Positions 61,004 to 64,000 of a stretch of 64,000 nucleotides of DNA are shown here, one piece after another. The stretch is taken from assembly GCF_003369915.1 (NCBI RefSeq), contig NC_046676.1, positions 9,840,001 to 9,904,000 on the forward strand, written 5' to 3'. The notes under the pieces are model-generated. The model was not told where the DNA came from and did no database searches. It was given only the letters and a program-made list of their open reading frames with translations. Position 1 is the stretch's first letter, and every line of letters begins with the position of its first letter. Both the position numbers and the translations under genes were made by a program. The stretch comes from Drosophila miranda (lineage: Eukaryota > Arthropoda > Insecta > Diptera > Drosophilidae).

Positions 61004-63540
61004 CAGCCACAGTTCGCCAGCGGCATCTAAGCCTGCTTGCTGGCACTTTGATGGGGTGGGGGGCGGTGGGGTCTGGCGCAGGAGGAGAGAACCTCCACAG
61101 CTGGACACGGATGCGAGAGCAAGTGCGAATTCGAATGCGAATGCGAATGCGAATGCTTATTCCGAATATTTACTTAGCTCAATTTTGAGAGATTTTCCAC
61201 AACCAGGCACACAGTTACGCTCAGAGCAAATGATTATACACCTACCATCTAGTTGTACATCTAGATCTACGTTTACATCTACATTATACATATATATAGT
61301 TATATATAGAGATAACACTCATCATATTTTTATGACCTGCATGCGGAGCCTCTGCAGGCGAGGCAGCATGGAATGAGAGCTACGTAGTTACCTTATCCCT
61401 TAACGAATCGAAACTTTACATGAACGTTTAACGTGACAAGGAAAAGAAACAGAAACACAAACAGAAACAACAGAATATGATGTTGAATATCTTCCCCGAA
61501 CAGAACAGATACGATCCGAACCGAACCGAACCCTGTTATGTAGTGTTATTATGCATTAGGTTTAGTAGTTTTAGTCTTTAAGTCTTGGCAATAATTTCCA
61601 GCCGGTTCAACTGGCAGCAACACTTACGTCATGATGCGATATGTAAACGGAATACGTAACAAGTACAGTACTTTCCTGTGACGTAAGTGATCTTAAGTCG
61701 GTTTAGTGCATTGTAGTTACGGGACGCCTCAAAGGTGGCAATTTATGGTTTTAAACTGGGCAGACCATCCCGCATCCACTCATCATATACACACATCGAA
61801 CATAGCATCGTATATGCACAACATATGCATGCATGCATACTCGTATGTACATCAAAATGCCTAAACATGTTCATCAAAGGCTTTAAATTTGTTATGTTTT
61901 CAGAGTTTAATAGAACAGCAACAAGTTTAATTATACAGATCTATATGAAAAGCAATATAAGCAACGTTACATATATGTAAAACAGGATATATATATAAAC
62001 ACACACACATAGCCAGGTTATATACAAGACCCTCACTCACACTAACACAGGTACAGATACATACATAGATGCAAATACAGATACCAGATACCGATACAGA
62101 CATAGACACAGTTTGTTTTAGCTTAGCAAGAGGTTAACGAATTTTGAATTCAATTATTATAATCGTTACTTTTACTTAACAAAAAACAAAGCAAAAACAA
62201 AGCAAAAACAAAACAAAACAAAACAAAAGCAGCAAAGAAAGCAATAAAAAGAAGCAATGAAGTAACGGCAACGTAGCAAAAGTAACATTTCGAATATGTA
62301 TATCCGCACAGTGCTGCTCAACAGTTTGCATACAACGCCCACTGTGTGTCCAAAGCATAGCAACCTTTTTTGAAACAAGCAAAACGCAAAGAACATGCAA
62401 AAATTACAATTGTGATACGAAATTGTTGTAAATAATTGGTAAACTGAAACATGGATTAACATGAAATGAAAACCTTATTGTTTAGATAAAAACTATGCCT
62501 TAGATGCCTATGATATAGCATTACATAAGTACACACACATACACATTTATAAATATACTGACAAGTATATAAGTAGATATATGTACATCCATGATACGAG
62601 CACGTGTGCGCGAACACTGTACAAAGGAAACAAAATGGAGAAGCCAACGGGTCACGAAGCTGTTGATTAGTATAGTTAACTTTAGTGTAAATCAAAATTT
62701 ACAATATTCCCCTTGCCCCTTTCCCCTTTCCCCTCTTCCCGTTCCCAGTTCCATTCTCTCCTACCTCCTGCCCCACTATAAACCCGTCGCGGGCTGTATG
62801 CAGTCAGCAAGGCGTCACTGTGCGCAAAATTTTACTTCAGATTAACATCCGTCCATGATGTTCACAAATTTCTAGGCCTGATAGCGAAAGTAAACCACTT
62901 ATTCATAAAAAATCTGTGTAAAAAAATGAAGAAGATAAGGAACGTAAGCTAAACCCATCCCCAATGTGTAGGTTCTTCTCTTTCGGTTGTTAATGATCTT
63001 TACACTTATTTAGAATTAATCATTAGTCGGAGATTTTTGTTAGACTTTTTATTTGTTTCTCATCTCTGTTAGCCGCATTGTACATTTTATCTTCTTCTTC
63101 TAGATATGGTAATCGTTTTTTACAATCTGTTGCTCTTCTCTAGCCAATTCCCTTGTGTAAAAATGGTTTGTTGTGTTCATTTAATATAGTATACATATAT
63201 TCAGTAATCTATCCTAGGGATTAATTATGTTTTTGTTTTTATACATACACGTACGCCTGCGTGCGCATTGAACTTTGTTAATAAACTAGCATCCAGTTGT
63301 TATAAAAAACCAATCCATTTCAAAATCAAAGGCGTATAACGTTGAATATAACGATTGAGCAATTTTTAGCTGAACTTCGTGTTGAATTTTAATAGAATTA
63401 AATCGATAACAGAGAAAAATGAAAGTGGAAAAAACACCAAATGCAGAAGCAAAACATTTACTTAATTAGTGATTATAATTATAGCTACAACTAAAAGGCA
63501 TGTTAATTTTTTTTTGAAATAAAAATGGTTGAAAACAACA
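61004..63540 (+). other. Long 3' untranslated region of the zinc-finger gene
   Basis: AT-rich, gene-free DNA follows the stop. It contains GAATGC repeats at 61131-61154, many AAAACA/AAACAAAGC repeats at 62180-62230, and candidate poly(A) signals at 63279-63284 and 63518-63523 (AATAAA). The last one, followed by a GT-poor stretch, would give a 3' region of about 2.5 kb, usual for fly developmental regulators. Confidence 0.5.
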
Positions 63541-64000
63541 AAGCAAGGCGTTTTATTTGAGGACATTTCAAATCTCTAACGGTAGCAAGCAGTGGATGCA
63601 GTACTTGCAAGCAGTTCACAGAACCACTTGCTTTGGGGGAGAAGCAGTTCGTCGCTGTTAAGCTTCACAGAGCTCTGTTAATGTGCAAAACGTTTTTAGC
63701 CAATTAAAATCAAGCGAGAAAAGGAAAGAGAAAACGGTTTTTATTGGTTAAAAAAGAACTGAAAAAATGAGAAAGTAAAAGTAGGTATGTATGTATTTAT
63801 GAATGAATGGAGCAAGTAAATAGAGATAAGACGTAGTTTTGGATAAAAACTGTAAAATATAGAAAGGTGTAAGAGTCCTGTTTATAGCATTATTAAACGT
63901 ATCGAATATTGACTTTTAATATCATTTTTTTCATTACATACATAATTCCCTACAACGTTGGGTGTCTACATATTTTTTTCGATTTTTGTATTTAGCTTTG
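63541..64000. other. Intergenic end of window
   Basis: I see no gene, exon or distinct repeat in the last 460 bases. Confidence 0.5.

Overview
The window is nuclear DNA of a Drosophila. Genes are split by short (55-70 bp) GT-AG introns, and the start contexts, poly(A) signals and long purine-rich or Ser/Gln/Asn-rich tracts are all fly-like. Five genes can be named from their proteins: Psc, Mdr49, slv, Vps28 and lig. All five lie on Muller element C (chromosome arm 2R in D. melanogaster). Non-coding DNA and low-complexity protein segments differ enough from D. melanogaster that another species group is likely. I infer the obscura group, mainly from the style of the interspersed repeat at 25.6-27.2 kb. 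The species cannot be fixed from the sequence alone.

Layout. 0-8.5 kb: an upstream (probably intronic) stretch with a 55-base poly-G run, then the last two coding exons of the Polycomb-group gene Psc (+). Its RING-finger exon lies left of the window. 8.5-19.2 kb: gene-poor, with two decayed gene copies: a leucine-rich-repeat gene fragment (+) and a Tim10 copy (-) with two frameshifts. 19.2-25.0 kb: a cluster of DM9-repeat genes, one on the minus strand facing one or two on the plus strand. The two plus-strand DM9 bodies appear to share one 4-nt start exon (ATGG at 22106). 25.6-27.2 kb: a 1.68-kb repeat element bounded by a perfect 14-bp inverted repeat, with a ~635-bp internal tandem duplication. 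29.6-34.9 kb: Mdr49, a full ABC-B exporter with seven coding exons and a probable untranslated first exon.

35.1-35.9 kb: an unrecognised one-exon gene whose protein holds two copies of a ~60-residue repeat. 36.4-37.4 kb: slv (SWEET sugar transporter). 38.8-39.5 kb: Vps28 (ESCRT-I). 39.5-48.1 kb: lig on the minus strand, converging on Vps28 so that their poly(A) signals lie about 30 bp apart. Fourteen lig coding exons, including a 33-nt microexon, join in frame. 50.2-50.9 kb: a small four-exon gene (+) of unknown function that diverges from lig. 51-58.6 kb: simple-sequence-rich DNA with no gene I can support, probably 5' untranslated/intronic DNA of the last gene. 58.6-63.5 kb: a C2H2 zinc-finger regulator (+) with clustered DNA-binding fingers and a C-terminal Ikaros/Hunchback-type finger pair, followed by a ~2.5-kb 3' untranslated region.

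The genes are mostly unrelated housekeeping or developmental genes. The only functional cluster is the DM9 group. From memory, Psc, a DM9 gene and Mdr49 belong to one D. melanogaster neighbourhood (49E), and slv, Vps28 and lig to another (44A). The join between Mdr49 and slv, where the orphan gene sits, is therefore a candidate ancient inversion breakpoint. The observations most worth follow-up are the shared microexon and paired GATA-type motifs of the DM9 cluster, the orphan repeat-protein gene at the candidate breakpoint, the decayed Tim10 copy, and the stop-free 93-bp intron of the zinc-finger gene.
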